From the NCBI RefSeq assembly GCF_009826895.1, contig NZ_WUMV01000002.1, positions 496,001-560,000 of the forward strand: a stretch of 64,000 bases of DNA. The letters are read 5' to 3'. Source of the stretch: Stappia sediminis (GTDB taxonomy: Bacteria > Pseudomonadota > Alphaproteobacteria > Rhizobiales > Stappiaceae). The notes beneath the pieces are model-generated. The model saw nothing but the letters and a program-made list of their open reading frames with translations. It was not told the origin of the DNA and did not search any database. Both the position numbers and the translations under genes were made by a program. This document shows, in pieces, positions 10,089 to 19,249 of the stretch. Each line of letters starts with the position of its first letter. Within the stretch, counting starts at the first letter, position 1.

Positions 10089-11300
10089 CTACCCGCGTCG
10101 CTGCGCCAACTCATCATCCTCGGCAAGAGGCTGTGAATCGTCGTGTTCGAGACGGTCTGGACTGGTGTCCGCCTCATAATCGTTTCCGCCGTTCGAAGGT
10201 GGCTGATTATCTTCGTCCCCATGAATGTGCGAAGGCGTTTCCGGTTCGCGCGCTGGTTGCGCCACTGTAGGGATTATGCCTTCCTCCCCGGCAGAATTTC
10301 GGATTTCTTCCGCAAGTTTTCGGACTTTGACCAGCGTTTCCGCCCTGACGTCCGCTCGTGCGCCTCCCGTGAGCAGTATTTCCCGGGCAAGCGAGTTTTT
10401 CCCAAGGGCGGAAAGCGTGGAGCCGAGAGCCTTCCCCGCGTGTTTGTTGGTCTGATCGAGCGTCCAGGCACGTTCCGCGTAGATCAGGGCGCGCCTTGCC
10501 TTGCCTGCTTTGCGGGCTGCCTCGGTCAAATGGATCAGGATCCTGACATCGTCGGGAGCAATTTCGAGCGCTTGCAGATAGGCCGTTTCCGCAGCTTCAT
10601 AGTCTTGCATCTCGGCGAGAATTGCGCCTTTCAGGTCATGTCCTGCCGGATTGAAAGGTTGTCGTTCGATTACCGCACAGGCGCAGTCGTAGGCTTCCTT
10701 GCTGCGCTTGCGTTGTTGCAATGCGCGTCCGAGGCCGAGATACGCGGGAACATAATCGCTGTCGATCCTGAGCGCTTGTCTGTAGCGCGCGATGGCTACG
10801 TCAAGCTGGGGATAGAGTGACCCCGCGTCGGCTGCGATGGTAAGCGCCGCCGGACTGTTCGGCAGTTCGTTGACCAGCCGTTGCGCAAGCGGCAGGGCTT
10901 CGCCGTGCCGATTTTGCCTGATCAGAATCGTTGCCAGGCCGAAGAGGGCGTTTTTGTTCTTCGGATCGAAATCAAGGACGGCGCGAAACGCTTCCGTCGC
11001 ATAGTCGTATTGTTCAAGCAGCAAATGCGCGTTGCCGAGGTTCGAGCGCGCCTTCGTATGGTCCGGGTCGTTGAAGACGACCTGACGCAAGACCGGAATG
11101 GCTTCCTCCAGCCGCCCCACGCGAAGCATCGCGGTTCCCGTGCGATATTTGAGGTCGATGTCCGTTGGATGGCGTTGATGTAGATTTTCGTAAATCGTCA
11201 GGGCTGCGTCGTAATCGCCGCTTTGCTCAAGACGGGCGGCTTCCGCGACAGCCGCGTCGATGGAGATTTTATCGTCGAACACTGCCATATCGAGCGTCAT
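10089..11300 (-). CDS. Tetratricopeptide repeat protein
   Basis: About 403 residues, nearly all TPR-like helical hairpins. Successive repeats include DYDAALTIYENLHQRHPTD, RLEEAIPVLRQVVFNDPDH, QYDYATEAFRAVLDFDPKN, RHGEALPLAQRLVNELPNS, LDVAIARYRQALRIDSD and DYEAAETAYLQALEIAPDD, so there are eight or more. The last ~60 residues are acidic and disordered (EDNQPPSNGGNDYEADTS). There is no signal peptide or membrane segment in this start version, so it is probably cytosolic and a protein-interaction scaffold. The start is uncertain: ATG 11300 is chosen, but TTG 11423 or ATG 11348 would lengthen it. It diverges from the marR gene. No specific partner can be named. Confidence 0.8.
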   Translation of the reverse strand: MTLDMAVFDDKISIDAAVAEAARLEQSGDYDAALTIYENLHQRHPTDIDLKYRTGTAMLRVGRLEEAIPVLRQVVFNDPDHTKARSNLGNAHLLLEQYDYATEAFRAVLDFDPKNKNALFGLATILIRQNRHGEALPLAQRLVNELPNSPAALTIAADAGSLYPQLDVAIARYRQALRIDSDYVPAYLGLGRALQQRKRSKEAYDCACAVIERQPFNPAGHDLKGAILAEMQDYEAAETAYLQALEIAPDDVRILIHLTEAARKAGKARRALIYAERAWTLDQTNKHAGKALGSTLSALGKNSLAREILLTGGARADVRAETLVKVRKLAEEIRNSAGEEGIIPTVAQPAREPETPSHIHGDEDNQPPSNGGNDYEADTSPDRLEHDDSQPLAEDDELAQRRG

Positions 11301-11542
11301 CCCGTCCGTGAAGACCGAAAATCGCTTTTGTCCTGCACCTACGGGCATGCCCGGTGCGGGTTCTCGGCCGAATCGTCCCCAATCCCCACCGCGAAGAGTA
11401 GGTATCAGGCCGTCTGTGGTCAAAGCGCCAATTGAATGTCCTTTGGATTATGGACAGCTTTATGTCGAAACCCGTTGCATGGCCGGTTCGTGTCGTTTCA
11501 TATGAAGCAATTTTGGTCCTCACGTCCTCGGATCGTGACTTC

Positions 11543-12019
11543 ATGGCACGTCATAAAACGCAAGCTGCCAATCAGATCCCGCTGTTCGGCGCCGAAGTCG
11601 AATCTTCGGAAAACTATCTTCCGTTTCGCGTATTACATGCCGCGCGGCTCGTTGAGCGCAGGATCGCCCGGGCGCTGACAGCGGAATTCGATCTTTCGCT
11701 GGCGGAGTGGATAGTGCTAAGCGCGTTGCTCGATGCCGATCAGGTATCTGTGCGCGACCTCGTTCCGCTGACGGGGCTGGATACGGTGGCTGTTAGCCGC
11801 GCGGCGACCCGGCTTTCGGACAAGCGTTTTGTGAGAAAAATCGTCAACAAGCATGACAAGCGCCTGGTTGTGCTCAGCCCGTCGAAAGCGGGGCGTGCGC
11901 TTGCTGGTGAGGTCGATCGAAAGATGTTGGACCTTGAGACCGCCTTCCTCAAGGGGCTGGGCGTCCAGGAGCGTGTACGGCTTGGGCAACTGCTCGGCGC
12001 CGTTATCGACAGCGCATGA
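11543..12019 (+). CDS. MarR-family winged-helix transcriptional regulator
   Basis: About 158 residues with the MarR fold: an N-terminal dimerisation helix (LPFRVLHAARLVERRIARAL), a helix-turn-helix (SLAEWIVLSALLDADQVSVRDLVPLTGLDTVAVSRAATRLSDKRFV, positions about 50-95) and the wing (VRKIVNKHDKRLVVLSPSKAG). The C-terminal helix closes the dimer. Several starts are possible (11432, 11462, 11543). ATG 11543 (MARHKTQAANQIPLFG) leaves the usual length ahead of the domain but has no strong ribosome site. It is immediately upstream of guaA and divergent from the TPR gene. The regulated gene is not evident. Confidence 0.85.
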   Translation: MARHKTQAANQIPLFGAEVESSENYLPFRVLHAARLVERRIARALTAEFDLSLAEWIVLSALLDADQVSVRDLVPLTGLDTVAVSRAATRLSDKRFVRKIVNKHDKRLVVLSPSKAGRALAGEVDRKMLDLETAFLKGLGVQERVRLGQLLGAVIDSA

Positions 12020-12085
12020 ATATCTGCCACGAGAACGGGCGCTTTTTGGGTTTAAAACATAAAGGTAAGGGTCTAGAAGCGGCGC

Positions 12086-13633
12086 ATGACAGATCGTGTT
12101 CTCATCATCGACTTCGGCTCCCAGGTTACCCAGCTCATCGCGCGGCGCGTGCGCGAATGCGGGGTCTATTCGGAGATAGTGCCTTTCCAGTCTGCCGGGA
12201 AGGCTTTTCGCGAGATGCAGCCCAAGGCGGTGATTCTGTCCGGAGGGCCTGCTTCGACCACGGACGTCGGCAGTCCCCGTGCTCCGCAAGAGGTGTTTGA
12301 AGCCGGAATTCCGGTTCTTGGCATCTGCTATGGCCAAATGACGATGGTTGCGCAGCTTGGCGGCGAGGCCGAGCCCGCCGATCATCGTGAGTTCGGCCGC
12401 GCCTTCGTTGAGATCAGGAAGGACAGCCGGATCTTCGACGGTGTCTGGAATGCGGGCGAGCAGCATCAGGTCTGGATGAGCCATGGCGACCGCGTAATCA
12501 GCCTGGCGCCCGGTTTCGAGGTTTTCGCAAGCTCGCCGAATGCGCCATTCGCGGTCTCGGCGGATGAGCAGCGTGGTTTCTATTCCTTCATGTTTCATCC
12601 GGAAGTCATCCATACGCCGGACGGCGCGAGGCTCTTGAGAAACTTCGTGCAGAAGATCGCGGGATGCTCCGGCGACTGGACCATGGCCTCTTTCCGCGAG
12701 GATGCCGTGGCGCGAATCCGCGAGCAGGTCGGTGATGGCAAGGTTATTTGCGGTCTGTCGGGCGGTGTCGACAGCGCGGTTGCCGCCGTCCTGATACATG
12801 AGGCGATCGGTGATCAGCTGACCTGCATTTTCGTCGACCATGGATTGTTGCGCATGAACGAAGCGGAGCAGGTCGTTACGCTTTTCCGCGAGCATTACAA
12901 CATTCCGCTCGTTCATGTGGATGCCTCGGATACCTTCATCAGCGCGCTGGAAGGCGAAAGCGATCCGGAAGCCAAACGCAAGACGATCGGGCGCTTGTTC
13001 GTTGAAGTATTCGAGGCCGAGGCGCGCAAGATCGGCGGGGCGGAATTTCTCGCACAAGGAACGCTCTACCCCGATGTGATCGAGAGCGTATCCTTCACCG
13101 GCGGTCCGTCGGTCACGATCAAGTCTCATCACAACGTCGGCGGCCTGCCTGAACGCATGAACATGAAGCTCGTCGAGCCGCTCAGAGAGCTTTTCAAGGA
13201 TGAGGTACGTTTACTCGGCAAGGAACTCGGCTTGCCGGAAGCGTTCGTCGGTCGTCATCCGTTCCCGGGGCCGGGCCTTGCCATCCGCTGTCCGGGCGGC
13301 ATCAGCCGCGAGAAGCTCGATATCCTGCGCAAGGCCGATGCGATCTATCTCGATGAAATCCGCAAGGCCGGCCTCTATGACGCTATCTGGCAGGCGTTTG
13401 CCGTCCTCCTGCCGGTGCAGACCGTTGGCGTGATGGGTGACGGACGGACCTACGAATATGTCTGTGCTTTGAGGGCGGTCACCTCGACCGATGGGATGAC
13501 CGCGGATTTCTACCATTTCGACATGGATTTCCTGTCGAAAGCGGCGACCCGCATCATCAACGAGGTCAAGGGCATCAATCGCGTCGTCTACGACGTGACG
13601 TCCAAGCCTCCCGGAACGATCGAGTGGGAGTAG
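12086..13633 (+). CDS. guaA: GMP synthase (glutamine-hydrolysing) GuaA
   Basis: A 515-residue two-domain enzyme that aminates XMP to GMP. Residues 1-200 are the class I glutamine amidotransferase with nucleophile in [10 protein letters not shown] and the His-x-Glu of [13 protein letters not shown]. The ATP pyrophosphatase P-loop is [15 protein letters not shown] (about residue 223). The C-terminal dimerisation domain ends KPPGTIEWE, the conserved family terminus. The intact 3' end shows the gene is not disrupted, although AT-rich foreign-looking sequence starts right after the stop. Confidence 0.97.
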   Translation: MTDRVLIIDFGSQVTQLIARRVRECGVYSEIVPFQSAGKAFREMQPKAVILSGGPASTTDVGSPRAPQEVFEAGIPVLGICYGQMTMVAQLGGEAEPADHREFGRAFVEIRKDSRIFDGVWNAGEQHQVWMSHGDRVISLAPGFEVFASSPNAPFAVSADEQRGFYSFMFHPEVIHTPDGARLLRNFVQKIAGCSGDWTMASFREDAVARIREQVGDGKVICGLSGGVDSAVAAVLIHEAIGDQLTCIFVDHGLLRMNEAEQVVTLFREHYNIPLVHVDASDTFISALEGESDPEAKRKTIGRLFVEVFEAEARKIGGAEFLAQGTLYPDVIESVSFTGGPSVTIKSHHNVGGLPERMNMKLVEPLRELFKDEVRLLGKELGLPEAFVGRHPFPGPGLAIRCPGGISREKLDILRKADAIYLDEIRKAGLYDAIWQAFAVLLPVQTVGVMGDGRTYEYVCALRAVTSTDGMTADFYHFDMDFLSKAATRIINEVKGINRVVYDVTSKPPGTIEWE

Positions 13634-14144
13634 TTATTATTGTGTAAGTCATCTATTCAATTATCCAACAGCCCTCGCAATGGATTCCGAAAAACCCAAT
13701 TTCCAGCCTATACGCCTCAGTTTCCGTTATCTAATCAACAGGATTTCTAACAAAATATACGGAAACCGCCAATAAATTTGCGGATTTATGCTATATAAGA
13801 GGTGCATTTTCATATTAGTATACTGACATAGAGAGGAATAGTTGAAAAGTTATGCCGCAAATACAAAGCAAGGCTGTAGGCGACGAGAAAGAATGATGAG
13901 TTTTAAAATGTATTTATTTTAGTTTAAATATTGAGGTTGAAAAAATACTCAGGGAATTGTTAGTGCGAAATTTCCGAAGAGCTGAAAGCTTAAATGGATT
14001 CACTACAACGGCAGATGGTTGAAGCGAAGAAGCGTAAATATGCAGAAGCGTTGAAAAATTGAAAGAGTTTTGCAATGGGTTTGGCTTTAGGGCTGGGATG
14101 TTGAAGGGCTCGTTAGCTGATAGCAGGGAGAAGGATTTAAGAGT
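13634..14144. other. AT-rich intergenic start of the post-guaA island
   Basis: These ~510 bases are far richer in A/T than guaA. No gene of credible length is visible. Several very short open frames (for example from 13993, 22 codons) could be decayed coding sequence but have no recognisable content. A spaced dyad GTTTCCGTTAT / ATACGGAAAC brackets 13721-13766, and a weak hairpin there may end guaA transcription. No second copy of the guaA 3' end, as would mark an attachment-site repeat, was found within the window. Confidence 0.5.
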
Positions 14145-15530
14145 ATGGGGCGCTTAATTGATCAAGAATCTAACTACGCGGGGGATTTCGGTGCCGCTTT
14201 CCGTTCGTCTGCAATATTTTACAAGCCAAATGGCGTAAAAACGACAATCTCTTTTAGCAATTATTGGTATTTTAAAAACAGTTTGGAGGTTGGGCTTGTC
14301 GTTAGTTATCGCCGTATGAATGGAGAGTTGGTTACTCGGAAAGAATATAGATTTACTGCAGGAAATGTAATCAACATAGAAGTTTCGGAAATTGATGAAG
14401 GTTCGGTAGAGATTGAGGCATTCTCGAGCAAAAACCTAAAAATTCCCTACGCGGCAATTATGTGCGTTTACGAGACTGAAAATGGTGTTTCGATGGTGCA
14501 CAGTTATGGAAGAAATCATTCGCTGATAGAATTAGAAGACGATAGGGCTATTACAGAAGCACGAGAGAGCTGCTGGACGCTGCGTGCATCGCCTGGAATT
14601 CGCAACCAAGCTATATTTCACAACGGGCATGTTGCTTTAGAAGCGCAAACTGGTTTGTTTGTGATTACTAGCTCAGACGGCACAGAAGAAAAGATAGAAT
14701 TTAACATTCCTTCTCTCGCGCCGTTTGAGACGTTAGTGTTCGAAGCGGAGAATATTTTTCCCAAACTGCAAGACTTCTTGTCTGGAAATATTGGATGGGG
14801 AACGTTGCACTTTGAATCCTATTCAAGCTTCACTCGTTTGCTTATTGTTTGGTTGGATGAAAATAGCGATGAAATCCAAGTAACTCATTCGAATTTTGAC
14901 TACAGTTCGCATCAAACAAACATGATTTCTTCTTCGAAGCCCGCATATATGGCATTACCATCCGTTTATGGCGAGCTTCCGAGTGTAATAGTGTATCCAA
15001 AATTTTCCAAGGGGATCTATGTCGTTAATGGTGATACCGAATTCACTAATGGCACTGTCTTGTCTGGTTCGAAATCGGAAATTACATTCACGAGAGAAGA
15101 TGGACTACTACCAGCTCGCATTGTTACAGCTGCCAGTGCCAAACTATCGGAAGACGTCTCGTTACCTTTTGAATGCTCTTTGGGTATTATTCATGAAAAG
15201 CGGCCGCCGAAGCGGTTTCATTGGTTCTTAGTTTCTTCGGTTTTGCCTACTGTCATTCACTTGACAGCTTATGATAAAATATATCCGAGTGAAGGAAAAT
15301 TGAGTTTAGTTGTTAGGCTATACTCACAATCAAACAAGGAAGTTAGTGAGGTTGTCCTGAATTACGACTCACTGGTTAATTTGCCTGGGGAAATTAAGCT
15401 CGAGGATATCTTCAATTTAGATAACCTCGAAGGGTTCGGTTATGCATCAGTCTTCTCTCACTACGGTGGGTTGATTATTTACTCCTCATTACGCAAAAAC
15501 GACGTTGTTACAGTTGAGCACTCTTTCTAG
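14145..15530 (+). CDS. Hypothetical protein in AT-rich island (beta-rich, unrecognised family)
   Basis: A 461-residue open frame with a good ribosome site (GGGAGAAGG) 11 bases before the ATG and markedly AT-rich codon use, unlike the flanking guaA and rpiB. I do not recognise the family. The sequence is rich in alternating hydrophobic/polar strands (TTISFSNYWYF, LEVGLVVSYRRM, FSKGIYVVNGD) with few predicted helices. No signal peptide, membrane span or catalytic motif is evident. A repeating pattern of roughly 100-residue beta segments suggests tandem beta-sandwich domains; this is an impression, not a measured repeat. A decayed IS3-type transposase directly downstream supports horizontal acquisition. 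The intact length argues against recent decay. Confidence 0.75.
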   Translation: MGRLIDQESNYAGDFGAAFRSSAIFYKPNGVKTTISFSNYWYFKNSLEVGLVVSYRRMNGELVTRKEYRFTAGNVINIEVSEIDEGSVEIEAFSSKNLKIPYAAIMCVYETENGVSMVHSYGRNHSLIELEDDRAITEARESCWTLRASPGIRNQAIFHNGHVALEAQTGLFVITSSDGTEEKIEFNIPSLAPFETLVFEAENIFPKLQDFLSGNIGWGTLHFESYSSFTRLLIVWLDENSDEIQVTHSNFDYSSHQTNMISSSKPAYMALPSVYGELPSVIVYPKFSKGIYVVNGDTEFTNGTVLSGSKSEITFTREDGLLPARIVTAASAKLSEDVSLPFECSLGIIHEKRPPKRFHWFLVSSVLPTVIHLTAYDKIYPSEGKLSLVVRLYSQSNKEVSEVVLNYDSLVNLPGEIKLEDIFNLDNLEGFGYASVFSHYGGLIIYSSLRKNDVVTVEHSF

Positions 15531-15648
15531 GGGTATGATACTTCGAGTCAAAGCGGGAGTGGTGCGAAAGCCGAGGGATAACTAACGGTGACGATTGCAA
15601 GTTGTCGCAAGGGCGCATATATGCGGATCTGACGCCTTTTTAGTCGGC

Positions 15649-16070
15649 CTGTGGGTTACCCGTGAGTTCGGCGCGCTCATTCGTCGGCGCGCCAAACCGT
15701 CCACTATCGTCTCTGGCAGCGGAACCGAACTCACCTCGAATGCCATGCTTAAATAGCTTCAGGAACGCGGTGTTGAATACCGCTATATCGTACCGGGCAA
15801 CCCCATGCAGAACGGCTTCGTGGAAAGCTTCAACACGCAGGTGAGGGGCGGATGTCTGATTGATACGCTGTTTTCGTGACTCGCCAGCATCGGGAGTCAT
15901 ATCGCCGCGTCGGGGTAGATGACAGCCGCAAGAGGTTCCATTCAACCCTAGGCAATCTCATGCCCTGCGAATTTGCCATGAAAATGACTTTGCAAACACG
16001 GACCACAAGAGGCCATTGGTCAACCGAAGGGCTCCGCGCTAAAGTTGACGGGAGTTCGGGTCTCAAGTTC
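15649..16070 (+). pseudogene. Remnant of IS3-family transposase (orfB C-terminal part)
   Basis: The reading frame from 15649 gives an IS3-type integrase core: REFGALIRRRAKPSTIVS, then SGTELTSNAMLK, an in-frame TAG at 15754, LQERGVEYRYIVPGNPMQNG, FVESFNTQVRGGCLIDTLFS and a TGA at 15877. A shifted frame then continues with SRKRFHSTLGNLMPCEFAMK, the usual C-terminal block (RPHSxLGNLTPxEF). The second catalytic Asp expected in DNGTE is changed (GSGTE), while the catalytic Glu of VESFN remains. Two stops and a frameshift make it non-functional. No upstream orfA or clear IS ends are seen. Confidence 0.8.
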
Positions 16071-16072
16071 CC

Positions 16073-16522
16073 ATGAAATCCAGTAACCGCATTGTGCTCT
16101 CTAGCGACCACGCCGCCATTCAGCTCCGACAAGCTATTGCCTCTCATATAGCGGCGTGCGGCTGGGTGGTGGTCGACATCGGGCCGACGACCCCGGAGAG
16201 CACGCACTATCCCAAGCACGGCGAGGCGGCAGCGCGGCTTGTGGCCTCTGGCGATTGCCGGTTTGGTATTATCCTGTGCGGCACCGGCCAAGGCATCATG
16301 ATGGCGGCGAACAAGGTAGCGGGCATCCGGTGCGGCATCTGCGCCGATACTTTCTCAGCCCGTATGATCCGCCAGCACAACGATGCCAACATGCTGTCGA
16401 TAGGTGCGCGTGTGGTGGGCGAAGGGTTGGCGCTCGATATTGTTGATGCGTTTCTGACCGCAAAGTTCGAGGGCGGCCGGCATGCGATGCGGGTGGAGAT
16501 GATTGCGGCTCTGGAAGGGTAG
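16073..16522 (+). CDS. rpiB: RpiB/LacAB-family sugar-phosphate isomerase
   Basis: A 149-residue RpiB-type enzyme interconverting phosphorylated aldose and ketose, typically ribose 5-phosphate and ribulose 5-phosphate. Seen are the N-terminal VLSSDHAAIQLRQAI (phosphate/active-site Asp-His), YPKHGEAAARLVASG, the catalytic Cys loop GIILCGTGQGIMMAANK and the catalytic His segment RQHNDANMLSIGARVVG. Length is normal. In Hyphomicrobiales RpiB paralogues also act on tetrose phosphates (erythritol pathway), so the exact sugar is open. It sits directly after the IS3 remnant and convergent with the flavoprotein gene, 20 bp away. Confidence 0.88.
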   Translation: MKSSNRIVLSSDHAAIQLRQAIASHIAACGWVVVDIGPTTPESTHYPKHGEAAARLVASGDCRFGIILCGTGQGIMMAANKVAGIRCGICADTFSARMIRQHNDANMLSIGARVVGEGLALDIVDAFLTAKFEGGRHAMRVEMIAALEG

Positions 16523-16542
16523 CGCCGTTCTTTTTCCGATCG

Positions 16543-18987
16543 TCAGACTTTCACACGCTCCATCTTCGGATCGTATAGGGGGGAAAGCGCCACGCTGCAG
16601 GGCACCCTTTCGGTTGCGACTTCAAGCTCGTATTCGCCGTCGGCTATATAGTCCGCGCTCACGCCTGACGGATTGCGGATATAGCCCATGCCGATCGACC
16701 TGCCGATCGTGTGGCCGAAGCCTGCGGAAGACAGCCAGCCGACCCGTTCTCCATTGCGGTAGATCGTTTCGCGGCCAAGCAATATGATGCTCGGATCGGC
16801 GATGAAGGTCGCCATTCTTTTCTTCACGCCCTGCTGGCGTTGAGCCTCGATAGCGGCTCGTCCCTTGAAGTCGATGTTCTTTCTCATTTTCACCGCCCAG
16901 CCGAGGCCGGCCTCATCCGGGGTGTGATCGGGCCCAATGTCGGAAGACCAGGCGCGGTAGCCCTTCTCCAGGCGCAAGGTCTCTATCGCCCGATACCCGG
17001 CATTTACGAGACCGAGAGGGTCGCCGGCTTCGTGAAGCGCTGCATAAACGGTCGTTGTGTATTCCACCGGAATATGCAGCTCCCATCCGAGTTCGCCGAC
17101 GTATGTCACGCGCAGAGCAGTGACCGGGCAGCCGGCAATGCCGATTACATTGGCGGTGCCGAATGGGAACGCCTCGTTGGAGACGTCCGCCGATGTTACC
17201 TTGCTCAGGATATCCCGCGCCCTCGGTCCCATCAGCGACAAAACCGAATTCGATGAGGTGATGTCTACCAGCTGGGCATTCATGCCGTTGGGAATGTTTC
17301 GCGAAATCCAGTCGAAATCATGCGTCGCGAAGCCGGTGCCGGTGACGATGTAATATTCATCGGGCTTCATCCGGGCGACCGTCAGGTCGCACTCGATTCC
17401 GCCATGGTCGTTCAGCATCTGGGTGTAGACCAGACTGCCGACGGGCTTGTCGACATCGTTGGAGGCGATCCAGCTCAGCGCGTCGCAGGCATCCGGACCC
17501 TTGAGGATGAACTTTGCGAACGAGGTCTGATCGAAGAGCGCGGCCGCCTCTCGGCAGGCCTTGTGCTCGCGACCTACCGCGTCGTGCCAGTTCGGCCGTC
17601 CGAAGGTGTAGATATCCTTCTGCTCCTCTCCGGCAGCGGCATCAGCGTACCAGTTCGGCCGTTCCCAGCCGAGCTTTTCTCCGAACACTGCACCATTGGC
17701 CAGGAGTGTGTCGTAAAGCGGCGACTTCCTGCAGGGGCGGGCGGATCGGTTTTCCTCCGACGGCCATGCCATGGTGTAGTGCTTGCCGTACGCCTCGTAG
17801 GTGCGCTTTCTGATCCAGTCATCATCGAAATGAGGACGTCCGAAGCGGCGTATGTCGGCGGGCCAGAGGTCGAATGGCGCTTCCCCATTGCGTATCCATT
17901 CGGCCAATGCCATGCCGGCGCCGCCTCCGGACGCGATGCCGAAAGCGTTGAAACCCGCGCCGACGAAGAAGTTGCGTTGCTCCGGAGCTTCCCCGAGGAT
18001 GAACATGCCATCCGGCGTGAAACTTTCCGGCCCGTTGATCAGTTCCTTGATGCCCGCCGTTTCGAGGGCCGGGACCCGGCCAAGCGACAATTCCATCAGT
18101 TGCTCGAAATGGTCGAAATCGCTGTCGAGGAGCGTGTAGTGGAACCCCCTGGGAATGCCATCCTTTGCCCAGAGGACCGGGTTCGGTTCGTAGCCGCCCA
18201 TTACCAAACCGCCGACCTCTTCCTTGTAGTAGGTGAGGCGATCCGGGTCTCGCAGGGTCGGCAGATTGGAAGGCACGCCGTCTATCCGCTCCGTCACCAT
18301 GTACTGGTGCTCGACAGGGACGAGCGGCACATTGATGCCGTGGATTTTCGCGAATGCGCGCGTCCATTGCCCGCAGCAGGCAACGACCTTTTCGCAGTCG
18401 ACGCGCCCGTGTTCGGTCTCAACGCCCTTGATGACACCGTCCTGGATATCGACCGACAGTACCTTGGTGTCTTCGAATATCCTGGCGCCCGCCATTCTTG
18501 CGCCCTTCGCGAGCGCTTGCGTGATATCGGACGGATTTGCCTGTCCGTCCGTTGGCAGGAAGGCGGCGCCAACGACATCGTCGATATTCATCAGCGGCCA
18601 CAGATCGAGTGCTTCCTTCGGCGTCAGCAGCTGCATATCCAGGCCGAAGCTGTGAGCCGTCGTTGCCTGCCGGCGCACTTCCGTCCATCGTTCCTCGTTG
18701 CAGGCAAGGCGCAAGCCACCGTTCATTTTCCAGCCGGTCGCCTGTCCGGTTTCTTCCTCCAGCTTGTTGTACAGGTCAATCGAATATCCCAGAAGCTGGG
18801 TCACATTGGCGTTCGAACGCAACTGTCCGACAAGGCCCGCGGCGTGGAATGTCGTTCCGGACGTCAGCTTCTTGCGCTCGAACAGGACGACTTCGACCCC
18901 GGCCTTTGCAAGGTGATAGGCGGTCGAACAGCCGATAATGCCGCCGCCGATGACGATCACCTTGGAGGAGGAGGGAAGCTGGGTCAT
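16543..18987 (-). CDS. FAD-dependent dimethylglycine/sarcosine dehydrogenase-like protein (DAO + GcvT domains), copy 1
   Basis: An 814-residue two-part flavoenzyme. Residues 1-400 are a D-amino-acid-oxidase-type FAD domain (VIVIGGGIIGCSTAYHLAKAG, then TTFHAAGLVGQLRSN, where the His matches the residue that covalently holds FAD in mitochondrial DMGDH). Residues ~430-814 are the aminomethyltransferase-like folate-binding region (LGWELHIPVEYTTTV, RAIETLRLEKGYRAWSSD). The family oxidatively demethylates N-methylglycines and passes the one-carbon unit to tetrahydrofolate. Length matches the two-domain family. It is transcribed divergently from the DeoR regulator. AGAGGA precedes the ATG. It is similar along its whole length to the protein at 20370-22793. 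The actual methylated substrate is not known. Confidence 0.85.
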   Translation of the reverse strand: MTQLPSSSKVIVIGGGIIGCSTAYHLAKAGVEVVLFERKKLTSGTTFHAAGLVGQLRSNANVTQLLGYSIDLYNKLEEETGQATGWKMNGGLRLACNEERWTEVRRQATTAHSFGLDMQLLTPKEALDLWPLMNIDDVVGAAFLPTDGQANPSDITQALAKGARMAGARIFEDTKVLSVDIQDGVIKGVETEHGRVDCEKVVACCGQWTRAFAKIHGINVPLVPVEHQYMVTERIDGVPSNLPTLRDPDRLTYYKEEVGGLVMGGYEPNPVLWAKDGIPRGFHYTLLDSDFDHFEQLMELSLGRVPALETAGIKELINGPESFTPDGMFILGEAPEQRNFFVGAGFNAFGIASGGGAGMALAEWIRNGEAPFDLWPADIRRFGRPHFDDDWIRKRTYEAYGKHYTMAWPSEENRSARPCRKSPLYDTLLANGAVFGEKLGWERPNWYADAAAGEEQKDIYTFGRPNWHDAVGREHKACREAAALFDQTSFAKFILKGPDACDALSWIASNDVDKPVGSLVYTQMLNDHGGIECDLTVARMKPDEYYIVTGTGFATHDFDWISRNIPNGMNAQLVDITSSNSVLSLMGPRARDILSKVTSADVSNEAFPFGTANVIGIAGCPVTALRVTYVGELGWELHIPVEYTTTVYAALHEAGDPLGLVNAGYRAIETLRLEKGYRAWSSDIGPDHTPDEAGLGWAVKMRKNIDFKGRAAIEAQRQQGVKKRMATFIADPSIILLGRETIYRNGERVGWLSSAGFGHTIGRSIGMGYIRNPSGVSADYIADGEYELEVATERVPCSVALSPLYDPKMERVKV

Positions 18988-19082
18988 CTGGTCCTCTGAT
19001 TGCGTTGAGCCGCCGTCGGGCGGGTCCTTGATGCGTCTACGCGAGTCGTTTCCTCGCGATCAATGATCATTGCACCTTGAAA

Positions 19083-19169
19083 TCCACAATTACGCTTGAA
19101 ATATGCACGTCATCCCTCAAAAGTCCACAAAAGAGCTCGGGAATTCGTTGGATATTGTGATATTGTCAC
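19083..19169. promoter_or_regulatory. Putative DeoR operator half-sites in divergent promoter
   Basis: The 262 bp between the divergent dehydrogenase and deoR genes contains TCCACAAT (19083), GTCCACAAAAG (19123-19133) and ATATTGTGATATTGTCAC (19152-19169). These resemble, in both orientations, the TTTGTGGAA and ATTGTGTTG half-sites found upstream of the other dehydrogenase and of the transporter. Their arrangement is looser than in those two promoters. Autoregulation by the DeoR protein is an inference. Confidence 0.4.
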
Positions 19170-19249
19170 GAATGCCACGGTGAATGTGGCCTTGCGTGGG
19201 AGTTTCTGCCGGCGTAAGGCGTTCGGCCGGGCGAAGGAGGCTGATACGG

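Noticed and set aside
11717-13132. 471-residue minus-strand open frame
   Set aside because: Antisense to marR and guaA, with no protein features.
13700-13770. Possible integrase core site after guaA
   Set aside because: The GTTTCCGT dyad has a long spacer and no matching copy of the guaA 3' end was found in the window.
17320-18999. 559-residue open frame on the plus strand
   Set aside because: It is antisense to the clearly assignable dehydrogenase gene, lacks a recognisable family, and follows from GC-rich codon bias.
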